From positions 1 to 64,000 of the forward strand of contig JAWLCE010000025.1 of the NCBI GenBank assembly GCA_041687335.1: a DNA stretch of 64,000 bases, written 5' to 3'. Positions 15,313-24,611 of this stretch are shown piece by piece. Each line of letters starts with the position of its first letter. The first letter of the stretch is position 1. Made by a program: the position numbers and the translations under genes. Below the pieces are notes generated by a model. That model was not told where the DNA came from. It made no database searches and saw only the letters and a program-made list of their open reading frames with translations. Source of the DNA: JAJFUE01 sp041687335. GTDB lineage: Bacteria > Sumerlaeota > Sumerlaeia > MVZB01.

Positions 15313-16956
15313 ATGGGAAATCACAACATGAGCGGGCATCAAGACCAGGACCTGCGGCCGCGCCGGGAGAACTGGGCCAGCAAGTTCGGCGTCATCATGG
15401 TGGTGGCCGGCTCGGCGGTGGGCCTGGGCAACTTCCTGCGCTTCCCCGGGCAGGCCGCCGGCAACGGCGGCGGCATCTTCATGATCCCCTACTTCATCTC
15501 GCTGCTGCTGGTGGGCCTGCCGCTGGTCTGGGCCGAATGGACCATGGGCCGCTTCGGCGGCGCGCGCGGCTTCAACTCCAGCCCCGCCATCTTCAACCTG
15601 CTCTGGCGCCACCCCGCCAGCAAGTACTTCGGCGTGCTGGCGATGATCATCCCCGTCGTCATCTACATGTATTATGTTTACATCGAGGTCTGGTGCCTGC
15701 GCTACGCCATCGACTACGCCACCGGCGCGATTGCCCAGGTCGGAGCCGGGGCCGGCGCTGAGGGTAGCGTCGCCGCTTACAGCAACTACTTCAAATCTCT
15801 GGTCGGCATGACCGAGAACGGCTGGCCCTCAAAGGAGATGCTGGGGCTGGTCGTGCTGACCTTCATGCTCAACTTCTTCCTCATCTACCGCGGCGTCAAC
15901 AAGGGGATCGAGTGGTTCAGCAAGTTCGCCATGCCGGCGCTGATCGTGATCGCCGCGATCGTCGTCGTGCGCGTCCTGACCCTCGGCACGCCCGACCCCA
16001 GCATGCCCGAGCGCAACATCCTCAACGGCCTGGGCTTCATGTGGAACCCGCGCCTGGCCGAGGGCACCAGCCTCTTGAGCTCGCTGGCCAACCCGCAGAT
16101 GTGGCTCGCCGCCGCAAGCCAGGTCTTCTTCTCGCTCTCGATCGGCTACGGCATCATCCTCAACTACGCCAGCTACGTGCGCCCCGACGACGACATCGCC
16201 CTTTCGGGCCTGACCAGCGCCGCCACCAACGAGCTGTGCGAGGTCGTGCTGGCCGGCCTGATGATCGTGCCGGCGATCTACCTCTTCCTGAACCTGACCG
16301 ATGTCGATTTCGGCTCCACCCTGTCGCTGGGGTTTCATGCCCTGCCCTCGGTCTTCGAGCGCATGCCGCTGGGCAACCTCTTCGGCATGCTCTTCTTCCT
16401 GATGCTGTTCATCGCCGCGATCACCAGTTCGCTGAGCATGCTGCAGCCCGCCATCGCCTTCCTCGAGGAAGGCTTCGCGCTGGGCCGGCGCGCCTCGGTC
16501 ACCTTCCTGGCGATGATCGTCACCATTGGGGCGCTCATCGTGATCCACTTTTCCGAGAACCTGGTCGCGCTCGACACGATGGACTTCTGGGTTGCCACGC
16601 TCCTGCTGTTCATCCTGGCGATGGTCCACGTCATCCTCTTCGGCTGGGTCTTCGATGTCCGGCTCGCACGGGCCGAGCTGACTCGGGGCGCCGAGATCCC
16701 GATCCCGCGCCTCTACTGGTTCGTGATCAAATACATCTCGCCGGTCTACCTGGTCGCCATCTTCGTCGGCTTCTGCTGGTATAACCTGCCCGATCGCATC
16801 CGGGGCATCATCGAGTCCAACCAGCGCGAGACCATCCTCTTCGTGCTGGCCTTTGTCGGCCTGCTCATGATTGGCTTTACATTTCTGATCAAGGAGGCCG
16901 GCCGACGCTGGGAGCGGCGCCTTGAGCTTGAAACGCAGGAGGATACCATCCCATGA
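15313..16956 (+). CDS. Sodium-dependent symporter, SLC6/NSS family
   Basis: 547 residues with about 12 hydrophobic segments. The family's ion-site motif in TM1 is visible ('GSAVGLGNFLRFPGQAAGNG', 33-52). NSS proteins (LeuT, MhsT, MetP) import amino acids or related solutes with Na+. TM6-8 regions ('AASQVFFSLSIGYGIILNYA' and 'AITSSLSMLQPAIAF') are typical. Substrate cannot be deduced. The stop overlaps a 50-codon membrane peptide (ATGA), the arrangement known for the two-component MetP/MetS importers. It starts after a repeat-dense divergent spacer. Confidence 0.94.
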   Translation: MGNHNMSGHQDQDLRPRRENWASKFGVIMVVAGSAVGLGNFLRFPGQAAGNGGGIFMIPYFISLLLVGLPLVWAEWTMGRFGGARGFNSSPAIFNLLWRHPASKYFGVLAMIIPVVIYMYYVYIEVWCLRYAIDYATGAIAQVGAGAGAEGSVAAYSNYFKSLVGMTENGWPSKEMLGLVVLTFMLNFFLIYRGVNKGIEWFSKFAMPALIVIAAIVVVRVLTLGTPDPSMPERNILNGLGFMWNPRLAEGTSLLSSLANPQMWLAAASQVFFSLSIGYGIILNYASYVRPDDDIALSGLTSAATNELCEVVLAGLMIVPAIYLFLNLTDVDFGSTLSLGFHALPSVFERMPLGNLFGMLFFLMLFIAAITSSLSMLQPAIAFLEEGFALGRRASVTFLAMIVTIGALIVIHFSENLVALDTMDFWVATLLLFILAMVHVILFGWVFDVRLARAELTRGAEIPIPRLYWFVIKYISPVYLVAIFVGFCWYNLPDRIRGIIESNQRETILFVLAFVGLLMIGFTFLIKEAGRRWERRLELETQEDTIP

Positions 16957-17105
16957 CCGCCGGCGGCTGGATCATGATGACCCTCAGTGTCGGCCTCGTG
17001 CTGGCGCTCAACGTCTATTGCTTCGCCAAGGTGCTGTCCACCCCGCGCAGCGAGGAACACCTTCACGGCCCGCTCGACATCGACACCCGCGACCGCGACA
17101 CCTGA
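16953..17105 (+). CDS. Small single-pass accessory subunit of the NSS symporter (MetS-like)
   Basis: 50 residues, beginning 'MTAGGWIMMTLSVGLVLALN', continuing through a hydrophobic helix to 'YCFAKVLSTP', and ending in a polar, acidic tail. The ATG overlaps the symporter stop by 4 bases, so it is translationally coupled. MetS-type small subunits of NSS transporters have the same size, topology and gene position, and in the studied MetPS system the small subunit is required for transport (from memory). Homology is inferred from context and topology, not from a strong motif. Alternative: an unrelated small membrane peptide. Confidence 0.72.
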   Translation: MTAGGWIMMTLSVGLVLALNVYCFAKVLSTPRSEEHLHGPLDIDTRDRDT

Positions 17106-17184
17106 GCCGCCTTGCGCGCCAGGTTCTGAGCCAGTGATCTGGTCAACATTCTTGATTTCCCAATCTGCAACGTGGAGCCACATC

Positions 17185-19299
17185 ATGAGTCACCCATCCC
17201 TCACTCGCCTGATTCTGCTGCTCGCCATCCTGGTCGGCGTTCTTTCCAGCGCCCCGGCCGCTCCGATTCAACTGCCCGAGCGGCCGCGCCTGGCCGCCGA
17301 CGAGACTGAGCTCGCGCGCCTGCACGCCGTCTGGGCCGGCGAGGCCGGCCGCGAACGCGCCATCCTTGCCCGCATCGTCCGCGAGGCCGAAGCCATCATC
17401 GCGCAGCCGATCGTCTATCCCCCGCGCGGCGGCCAGCACAACCAGTGGTATCAGTGCGAGCCCTGCCAGCTCGGCCTCAAGACGCTCTCCCCCACGCGTC
17501 ACCAATGCCCCCGCTGCAAGACCGTCTATAGCGGCGAACCCTACGACGACGTGCTGTTCAAGCACGACCACGGCAACAACTGGGCGCGGGCCGCCACCGC
17601 CGGCTGGGCCTACGCCATCACCGGCGACGAACGGTTTGCCGGTTTCGTGCGCGAGATGCTGCTCGGCTATGCCGAACGCTACCAGAACTATCCCTATCAC
17701 AACAACCGACGCACCACCCAGGGCAACTCTGGCGGCCATATGCTGGAACAGACCTTGAGCGAGGCCAGCGTGATGTCCAGCTCGATCGCCCCGGCCTATG
17801 ACCTGGTCATGGACAGCCCGCAATTCTCGGCCGCCGATCACCAGCGGATCGGCGCAGGCTTCATCCGGCCGATGCTCGAAAACCTCGTCCGCAACCGCGC
17901 CGGCCGCAGCAACTGGCAGAGCTACCACAACGCGGCCATGATCACCGGCGGGGTCCTCCTGCGCGACCCGAGCTGGATCGAGCGCGCCATCGACGATCCC
18001 GAAAACGGCTTCCGCCGCCAGATGGAAATCTCAATCACCAGCGACGGTATGTGGTACGAAAACAGCTGGGGCTACCATTTCTACACGCTCGGGGCGCTGG
18101 TGCGCACCGCCGAGACCGCCCGCCGGATCGGCATCGACCTCTGGGGCGACGAGCGCTTCCAGCGCATGTTCACTCTCTCGGCGCGTTATGCCCTGCCCGG
18201 CGGGCGCCTGCCGCGGGTGGGCGACGGCGGCGGCGGCAACGCCAGGGGCCGTACTGCCGACAACGAGATTGCCTGGCACGCCACCCGCAACGAATCCCTG
18301 CGCGCGCTGTTGCCCGCCGGGCCCAGCCTGGAGTCGATTCTGTTCGGCCGCGACACCCGCGAGGTCGCCCCCGCCGAGCCTCTGCGCAGCGAATACTTCA
18401 ACGGCGCCGGCCATGCCATCCTGCGCGGGCCCGCCCCCGCCGAGCTGGTCTCGGTGCTCTCCTACGGCCCCTATGGCGGCGGTCACGGCCACTTCGACAA
18501 GAACAGCGTGATCTTCTGCGCCCTCGGACAGGAACTGGGCTACGACCCCGGCAGCGCGCGCAGCCAGGCCTATCGCCTGCCGATCCACCGCCGCTGGTAC
18601 AAGGCCACCATCAGCCACAACACCGTGCTGGTCGACATGGCGTCGCAGGCTCCTGCCGAGGGCCGGCTGCTGGCCTTCGGCGCTAACGATGATTTTTCCG
18701 CCGCCGTCACCCTCAGCGATAAGGGCTACCCCGGCGTCGCCCACACCCGCGCGCTCGTGCAGACGCCCGAGTATCTGCTGATCATCGACGATCTGGCCGC
18801 CGACAAGCCGCGCCGTTTCGACTGGGCCTGGCACAATATCGGCACCCTCGCCCGCAGCGAGCAGGCCACCCAGGAAGGCAAGGCACCCAAGGAATTCGCG
18901 GGCCTTGAATTCGTCCAGCAAATCCGCCAGGGGCGCAGTGACGATGCCCTGCGTGTGGTCTTCGAGGGCAAGCAGGTCCAGACGCACCTCACGCTGGACG
19001 CCCAGCCCGCCACCGAGCTGCTGCTGGGTGATGGCCCCGGCCCCTCGGTGCAGGAGCGCATCCCGCTGGCGATCGTCACCCGCCAGGGCCGGCAGGGGCG
19101 CTTTGCCGCCGTGCTCGAGCCGGTGGCCACCGGCGGCAGCCCGACCGTCGAGTCGGTCGAGCTGGCCGAGTGGTCGGGCCAGCTGCTGGCGCGCGTGCAT
19201 CGCACCGGCGGCGCCATCGACCAGTTCCGCATCGGCCTCGACCGCACGGTCAGCGTCGACCGCCCCGGCCGGCCGCCCTTCGACGCCCCGGCGCTCTGA
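17185..19299 (+). CDS. Secreted heparinase II/III-family polysaccharide lyase
   Basis: 704 residues. Signal peptide about 1-28 (ends near 'SSAPAAP'). A small four-cysteine module follows ('CEPCQLG', then 'HQCPRCKTVY'), probably metal-binding. The alpha-barrel lyase domain has 'NWQSYHNAAMI' and 'YENSWGYHFYTLGAL'. The C-terminal beta-sandwich carries 'GGGHGHFDKNSVIF' and 'TISHNTVLVDM', both family signatures. Expected reaction is beta-elimination of an acidic polysaccharide in the periplasm or outside the cell; the actual substrate is unknown. Start at 17185 chosen because GTGGAG precedes it and it opens with the signal peptide. It follows the symporter pair by 79 bases on the same strand, so joint transcription is possible. 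Confidence 0.88.
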   Translation: MSHPSLTRLILLLAILVGVLSSAPAAPIQLPERPRLAADETELARLHAVWAGEAGRERAILARIVREAEAIIAQPIVYPPRGGQHNQWYQCEPCQLGLKTLSPTRHQCPRCKTVYSGEPYDDVLFKHDHGNNWARAATAGWAYAITGDERFAGFVREMLLGYAERYQNYPYHNNRRTTQGNSGGHMLEQTLSEASVMSSSIAPAYDLVMDSPQFSAADHQRIGAGFIRPMLENLVRNRAGRSNWQSYHNAAMITGGVLLRDPSWIERAIDDPENGFRRQMEISITSDGMWYENSWGYHFYTLGALVRTAETARRIGIDLWGDERFQRMFTLSARYALPGGRLPRVGDGGGGNARGRTADNEIAWHATRNESLRALLPAGPSLESILFGRDTREVAPAEPLRSEYFNGAGHAILRGPAPAELVSVLSYGPYGGGHGHFDKNSVIFCALGQELGYDPGSARSQAYRLPIHRRWYKATISHNTVLVDMASQAPAEGRLLAFGANDDFSAAVTLSDKGYPGVAHTRALVQTPEYLLIIDDLAADKPRRFDWAWHNIGTLARSEQATQEGKAPKEFAGLEFVQQIRQGRSDDALRVVFEGKQVQTHLTLDAQPATELLLGDGPGPSVQERIPLAIVTRQGRQGRFAAVLEPVATGGSPTVESVELAEWSGQLLARVHRTGGAIDQFRIGLDRTVSVDRPGRPPFDAPAL

Positions 19300-20085
19300 C
19301 CCCGGAAAAGCTCTAAGAAAGAATTTGTGGGTTTGGGGAGCGTAGCCGGCTGAAGCCGGCGGGGGAATATGGGTCGGCGCACCTTGCGATGAGTATGTTT
19401 TAGCAAGGCCGTGGCGCTGGCAACCTCACGCTTGCTTCTGCTGCCCTGAAGGGGCAGCGGCAGTCAAGAAGCCCAGGGTGGAGCGCAGCGAAACCCTGGG
19501 TCAGTGGTTCATTTTCATCCGAGCCCTGGAAGGGCGATATAGTGGCAGCCGGAAGACTGTGTCGCCCCTTCAGGCTCGATCCTTCATCTTTTTTTTCGCA
19601 AAGATGCAGAGTAAATGGCCAAAGGTCGCAAAGGCAGGCATTGAATCATGATCTCCAGGCCCATCATGATGCTCATGATGTCACCCACCCGAAACGCCTC
19701 CGCAACGACTTTGCGTTCTTTAAATGATCTCTGCGGCCTTTGCGACATAAATGGAGAATCAAATCAAGGCCCTTCAGGGCTCTGATGAATTGGCGCTTGA
19801 CCGGGGGTTCCCTGCGGTCACCCCCGACTACTTGCGGTCGCCCCTTGGGGCTGGGTTATTGACGGATGGGGCAGGGAATCAACCCATGGCAGTCAACCCC
19901 CATTCCGGTCTTCGTCCAAGCTCGATCACTTTGCGTTTCCTCGGCGTCCTCTGCGCCTTTGCGGTTCAATTTGATTTGGACGCGGCCGAAGGCTGCACTG
20001 GGCATTTCGAACTGTGCCCACCCTTTCAAGGTGGAATACTGCGCCTTCAAGACCCATAAATTCTTGAGAGGAACCTTTTTTTTTC
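19300..20085. repeat. Large convergent spacer packed with repeats
   Basis: No gene seen. Elements in order: hairpin CTGCCC-TGAA-GGGGCAG (about 19441-19457); AGCCCAGGGT..ACCCTGGGT inverted repeat (19470-19502); GCCCT-GGA-AGGGC-GATA (19523-19539); minus-strand GCC..GGGGC-GACA (about 19562-19577); a GGCCCTTCAGGGC hairpin (about 19768-19780); a 59-base element (19797-19855) found inverted at 52001-52060; a 'tttgcg..cctttgcggttcaat' element (19930-19970) shared with 33066-33106; and a CCACCYTGAAAGGGTGG element (about 20017-20036, minus) shared with 55248-55263. Confidence 0.8.
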
Positions 20086-21024
20086 TCAACGCCCCGGCCG
20101 CAGCCATTGGCGCAGCCTCGCGGCGCGCTTGCGTCCCACGAGTTCACGCAACCAGAACAATACATGCGGCCGCGACAGCAGGCTGAAGGGGTTTCTGGCG
20201 TAGCCGCGCGCCAGATATTTCATGGCCTGCCGCCGATCGCCCTGCTCCCACAGCCGCAGCCCCTGGATCATCGTCAGTTGGCCCATGACCAGCGCCAACA
20301 CCAGCCGCCACTTCCACTTGCGCCAGCCACCCACGCTGTCCCAATGCCGCCGCGCCACCCGCATGTGCTCGCGCGTGAAGGGCAACCAGCCCTCGCTGGT
20401 TTTCGCCTCCTCATGGAGCCGGTAGGCGGCCAGGTAGCCATCCAGATGGAGGAACGGGACCCGGTCCGCCAACCGGAACCAGAAATCGAAGTCCATCGTG
20501 TAGTGCAATTGCTCGTCGAACGGCCCGAAGCGCTCCCAGAGCTCCCGCCGGAAGATGCTGCCCGGCTGGGGGAAGCCGACCCCGCCGGCGCGCCACCAGT
20601 GGTGCAGCCTCTCCACCGAGAACATCGCCCGGCGCTGCTCGAGCACCCGGTCCTCGGCATCGATGAAGGTCAGGTTGCTGTAGATGAACTGGGCCTCGGG
20701 ATGCTCCTCCAGAAAGCCCCGCAGCATGTCGAGCGCCCCCGGCAGCAGCGGGTCATCGGAGTTGATCCAGATGATCCACTCGCCGCGCGCGCGCGCAATC
20801 CCCTTGTTGAGCGCCTCGGTCTGGCCGCTGTCGCGCTCGCTGATCCACTGCAGGTGCGGATAGGACTCCAGGACCTGGACCGAGCCGTCGCTGGAGCCGC
20901 CGTCAATTACAAGGTGCTCGACGTCATCGAGCCGCCCCTGCGCCCGCACGCTCTCGATCGTGCGCCGCAGGAATTCGGCCTGGTTATAGGAGGGGGTGAC
21001 GATGCTGAAGCGCGGGCTGGTCAT
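20086..21024 (-). CDS. Family 2 glycosyltransferase
   Basis: 312 residues. GT-A fold: 'FSIVTPSYNQAEFLRRTIES' at the N-terminus, 'LVIDGGSSDGS', and the metal site 'WIIWINSDDPLLPGAL' (SDD in place of DxD). An acceptor-side 'YTMDFDFWFRLA' block follows. Transfers a sugar from a nucleotide donor, presumably onto a lipid-linked O-antigen intermediate at the cytoplasmic face. The ATG at 21024 leaves a 28-base gap after the GT4 gene; an earlier in-frame ATG at 21072 would overlap that gene and lacks a ribosome site. Last gene of the Wzm/Wzt module. Sugar specificity unknown. Confidence 0.9.
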   Translation of the reverse strand: MTSPRFSIVTPSYNQAEFLRRTIESVRAQGRLDDVEHLVIDGGSSDGSVQVLESYPHLQWISERDSGQTEALNKGIARARGEWIIWINSDDPLLPGALDMLRGFLEEHPEAQFIYSNLTFIDAEDRVLEQRRAMFSVERLHHWWRAGGVGFPQPGSIFRRELWERFGPFDEQLHYTMDFDFWFRLADRVPFLHLDGYLAAYRLHEEAKTSEGWLPFTREHMRVARRHWDSVGGWRKWKWRLVLALVMGQLTMIQGLRLWEQGDRRQAMKYLARGYARNPFSLLSRPHVLFWLRELVGRKRAARLRQWLRPGR

Positions 21025-21052
21025 CTGGTGGTTCGACTCCGGCGGCAGGCGC

Positions 21053-22306
21053 TCATTGGCGCTCCGCCGCATAATGGTAAACTTGCATCAGCTCACGCAC
21101 GAATCGGTCCCAACTGCGCGCCTGGTGAATCCGCTCGCGGCCGCGCTCACCGCAGCGCAGGCGATACGCATCGTCCTGCGCCAGCCGCTCGATTGCCGCG
21201 GCCATCCCCTCGACATCGAGCGGATCGAACAGCGGACAGGCATCGCCCACCAGCTCGGCGTGGTCCGCGATGTCGGCACAGGCCACCGGGCGCCCCAGCG
21301 TCATCGCCTCCATCAGCGGCCCGCTCGACTCCTCGTGCAGCGACGGGATGACGAGAAAATCGGCCAGCTCGAAGAGCACCCGCAGGTCGTCGATCGGCAG
21401 GTAGCCCAGCGGCGTGAAGGCATCCCGCAGGTCATGGGCGCCGACGGCCTCAAACACCCGCGCCTGAAACTCCGGCTCGGCCGAGCGCGTGCAGACCAGG
21501 TGCGTCCGCACGCCGCGCCCGCGCAAGAGGGCCATCGCCTCGAGCAGGCGCAGGTGGTTCTTGTGCTCCCACATTGCCGCCGGATAAAGCATGAAACGCG
21601 CGGGCAGCCGATACTTCTCGCGCACCCGCGCCCGCGTCGCCTCGTCGAGCGCAACGGGCCTGATTTCGGGCGGCCCCCACTGCACCATGAAAACCTTTTC
21701 CGCCTCGACCTCGCAATACTTCAGGATGTCGCGCCGCACGTGCTCGGCCGCGCAGACCACCGCCCCCGCCTGCCGCGCATACAGCCGATACATCCGCCGC
21801 CGCGACGCCAGCTCCGCCCGGCTGAAGAACTGCGGGAAATGTTCGTGCTGCAGGTCGTGCAGGTGGAAGACATACGGGATGCGCGCCGAGGTGGGGTGCG
21901 CCGGGTGAAAGGCCTGATACGGGCAGTGGATGACGTCATAGCCCCCGGCCTCGAGCCGCGCGCGAAGCTCGAGGTCGGCGCCTGCTCCCGGCCGGCGCAC
22001 CCGCCCGTGGGCCCACTGCAACGCCGCCCTCACCCACGCAGGGCAGTTCGCGCTGCGGTAAAGCTTTCCGATCGGTGTCGCCGGCGGGGGGGCCGGTCGC
22101 GGCTCGGCCTTGGCCCACCAGCGCGGCTCCATGATGTCAATCTCATGAATCCCGAACAGCCCGCCCCCCGTCGCCGCCGGCATCATCACATCGACCTCGG
22201 GACAGTCCGGATGTGCGGCCAGGTTCCGGACGATGTAGCGCGAAAAGCTTTCGATGCCGCCCGTCATGCCCGGCCGCAGCGGGTAAAGATTGATGCAGAC
22301 CTTCAC
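21053..22306 (-). CDS. Family 4 glycosyltransferase of the O-antigen module
   Basis: 417 residues, GT-B fold. Begins 'VKVCINLYPLRPGMTGGIES' from a GTG at 22306 that overlaps the methyltransferase stop (GTGA). The C-terminal donor domain has 'FMLYPAAMWEHKNHLRLLEA' and the EX7E-type 'PSLHEESSGPLMEAMTLGRP'. In-frame sequence upstream of the GTG reads into the neighbouring gene with low-complexity Ala/Arg/Pro, so it was rejected as coding. Product probably extends a polysaccharide repeat unit exported by the adjacent ABC transporter. Donor and acceptor unknown. Confidence 0.9.
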   Translation of the reverse strand: MKVCINLYPLRPGMTGGIESFSRYIVRNLAAHPDCPEVDVMMPAATGGGLFGIHEIDIMEPRWWAKAEPRPAPPPATPIGKLYRSANCPAWVRAALQWAHGRVRRPGAGADLELRARLEAGGYDVIHCPYQAFHPAHPTSARIPYVFHLHDLQHEHFPQFFSRAELASRRRMYRLYARQAGAVVCAAEHVRRDILKYCEVEAEKVFMVQWGPPEIRPVALDEATRARVREKYRLPARFMLYPAAMWEHKNHLRLLEAMALLRGRGVRTHLVCTRSAEPEFQARVFEAVGAHDLRDAFTPLGYLPIDDLRVLFELADFLVIPSLHEESSGPLMEAMTLGRPVACADIADHAELVGDACPLFDPLDVEGMAAAIERLAQDDAYRLRCGERGRERIHQARSWDRFVRELMQVYHYAAERQ

Positions 22307-23136
22307 CGGGCCGTTCCCCCCGCGCCTTGCTTGCGCGCGGTCAGGCAATAAAACGAGCCCTGGTCCTCGTTCGGCCAACTGTGCCACGCGGCGCCCCCCA
22401 GCAGCCGCCGCACCCAGCGCTTGTCCAGCGCGGGGAGCTTGCGGCGCAGGCGATGGCGCAGCGGCAGCGGCTGCCGGATGAAGGCGTGCATGCAGTAGTA
22501 ATAATCGAGCCGCAGGATTTCTTCGGTCTGGGCGCGGTTGAAATGCGTCTCGTAATCGATCAGCTCGAGCCCGGCCGCCGCCAGCGCCCCGCGCCAGGCC
22601 TCCAGCCCCAGCGTATTGTGAATCGGCTGGTGCTTCAGGTAGGCCTCGCGCGAGCCCGGCGGCAGGTCGGCCGGCCACCACTCGAACGCCCTCGCCCCGG
22701 CCAGCGTGAAGGCGAAGCGCCCGCCCGGCCGCAGCACCCGCGCGATCTCGGCCAGCGCCGGCGCAACCCCCTCGACGTGCTCCAGCCCGCTGTTGTTGAT
22801 CACCAGCGCGAACGAGGCGTCGGGCCAGGGCAGGCGCGCGCTGACGTCGGCGCGCTCCAGTTGCCCGTAAAAGGGCCCTCCGTCGGCCCGCCGGCGCGCA
22901 CGCGCCTCGCCGAGCGCCGACTCCGAAAAATCGACCCCCGCCTCAAACCCTTCCCCCTGGACCAGCCCGGCAAAAAAACCATCACCGCAGCAGTGGTCCA
23001 GCCGCGGCCCCTCCCATTCAATCTGGCTCAGGTAATGGACCTCTGGGGTGCGCACCAGCGCAAAGGAGGGCACGGTGGGGTAATACGACAGCAACCGCGC
23101 GCAAGCCGGGGATTCCTCATAACGCATGCTCCGCAT
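22303..23136 (-). CDS. Class I SAM-dependent methyltransferase of the O-antigen module
   Basis: 277 residues. SAM motif I is 'LDHCCGDGFFAGLV', followed by 'GVDFSESAL' (motif II), 'FALVINNSGLEHVEGV' and 'LRPGGRFAFTLAGAR'. AGGAGG lies about 6 bases before the ATG at 23136. Placed between Wzt and the glycosyltransferases, it may methylate a sugar of the polysaccharide, possibly as a terminal cap read by the Wzt carbohydrate-binding domain. That role is inference: the Methyltransf_11 fold covers many substrates, including quinones. Confidence 0.85.
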   Translation of the reverse strand: MRSMRYEESPACARLLSYYPTVPSFALVRTPEVHYLSQIEWEGPRLDHCCGDGFFAGLVQGEGFEAGVDFSESALGEARARRRADGGPFYGQLERADVSARLPWPDASFALVINNSGLEHVEGVAPALAEIARVLRPGGRFAFTLAGARAFEWWPADLPPGSREAYLKHQPIHNTLGLEAWRGALAAAGLELIDYETHFNRAQTEEILRLDYYYCMHAFIRQPLPLRHRLRRKLPALDKRWVRRLLGGAAWHSWPNEDQGSFYCLTARKQGAGGTAR

Positions 23137-23195
23137 GGCGGTCCTCCTGCATCGGGTTCATGCGTTGGCGGTCCGAACCCCGCCCACGCCGGTCG

Positions 23196-24497
23196 TCACT
23201 GGCCCGGGTCGCCCTCGAGCGCCCACTGCTGGGGCAGCAAAAAAAGCGCCTCGGAGCGGTTGAACATCCGGCCCGTGCCGTAAAAGTCGCTCGGCTCGAT
23301 GCTGAACTCCGTCGCATGAAAGACGTGGTCCACCATCTCGCTGAACAGCACCACCGCCACGTTGACCAGGCAGGGGCCGGGCGTCGCATTGAGCGGACCC
23401 GTCCGGCAGACCAGCCGGCCCCGTCGGGGCAACTGCGCCGGCAGACGATCATCCATCAGCGTATCGAGCCGAAACAGCGGCTGGTTCATGATGTCATAGA
23501 TATCGACGATGATCTGGGGCCGGTGGAGCGGCTCGCGCGACTCGTAATCCAGCTCGATGCGCAGCGAGTCGCCGCTATAGATCACCGAGGAGCCGCTTTC
23601 GGGCGCCAGCCGGATCGCCGTCAGCCGCACCTTGCCGCTGCCCCGCCGGTCGATCCGCTCGCCCAGCGGCGTCGCGCTGGTGCTGGCCGACACATCCAGG
23701 TAGCGGGCGATCCCCTGGTCCACCTCACCCCGATACACCAGCCGGCCCTGCTCGAGCAGACAGGCACTGGTGCACAGGTTTTGCAGCGCCGCCATGTTGT
23801 GGCTGACGAAGAGCACGGTGCGGCCGCCGCGGGCGACGTCATTCATCTTGCCCAGGCATTTCTTCTGGAACGAGGCATCCCCCACCGACAGCACCTCATC
23901 CACCACCAGCACCTCGGGCTCCAGGTGAGCCGCCACCGCGAACGCCAGCCGCACCCGCATCCCGCTGGAGTAGCGCTTGACCGGCGTATCGAGGAACGGC
24001 TCGGTCTCGGCAAAGGCCACGATCTCGTCGAACTTGCGCTCGATCTCGGCCCGGCGCATCCCAAGGATCGCGCCGTTGAGGAAAATATTCTCCCGCCCCG
24101 TCAGCTCCGGATGAAACCCCGTGCCAACCTCCAGCAGCGAGCTGAGCCGCCCATGGATGCGCGCGCGCCCCGTCGTCGGCATCGTGATTCGGCTCAGGAT
24201 CTTGAGCAGGGTCGATTTGCCCGCCCCGTTGCGCCCGATGATCCCCACCACCTCGCCCTCGGCGATGGTCAGGTCCAGGTCGCGCAGCGCCCAGATGTGG
24301 CGCCGCTCCTCCGCCGCCGCGCCCGCGCCGCCGCCGGCCACCGAGCGCGCCAGTTGCCGCCCCGCCAGGCGGGCCTTGCGCCCAAAGTGGCGCGGCAGGC
24401 TCATCAGCGTCTCGCGGAAATTGCGCGCCAGATCAATCGACTCGCCCAAACGATAGCGCTTGCCCAGCCCTTCGATCTCGATCATGACGTTGCTCAT
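23196..24497 (-). CDS. wzt: O-antigen ABC transporter ATP-binding protein, Wzt type
   Basis: 433 residues. Nucleotide-binding domain about 1-250: Walker A 'GRNGAGKST' (88-96), signature 'YSSGM' (176-180), Walker B 'EVLVVDEV' (195-202), H-loop 'VSHNM'. A C-terminal beta-sandwich of about 170 residues (270-433) matches the Wzt carbohydrate-binding domain that recognises the capped polysaccharide. Together with the upstream permease it flips undecaprenyl-linked O-antigen to the periplasm. The start at 24497 is the more complete of two nearby ATGs (the other is 24485); neither has a strong ribosome site. Alternative: teichoic-acid TagH type, unlikely in an LPS producer. Confidence 0.92.
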   Translation of the reverse strand: MSNVMIEIEGLGKRYRLGESIDLARNFRETLMSLPRHFGRKARLAGRQLARSVAGGGAGAAAEERRHIWALRDLDLTIAEGEVVGIIGRNGAGKSTLLKILSRITMPTTGRARIHGRLSSLLEVGTGFHPELTGRENIFLNGAILGMRRAEIERKFDEIVAFAETEPFLDTPVKRYSSGMRVRLAFAVAAHLEPEVLVVDEVLSVGDASFQKKCLGKMNDVARGGRTVLFVSHNMAALQNLCTSACLLEQGRLVYRGEVDQGIARYLDVSASTSATPLGERIDRRGSGKVRLTAIRLAPESGSSVIYSGDSLRIELDYESREPLHRPQIIVDIYDIMNQPLFRLDTLMDDRLPAQLPRRGRLVCRTGPLNATPGPCLVNVAVVLFSEMVDHVFHATEFSIEPSDFYGTGRMFNRSEALFLLPQQWALEGDPGQ

Positions 24498-24611
24498 CGG
24501 GTGGATGCGGGGAAAATGAAGCCGATCATGACATGGAGGACACCCGGCCGAAGCCGTTCCTTTCCATGAGCTCGATCGCATTCATAATTCCTTCCCCCCT
24601 CCTTTCCCGCC

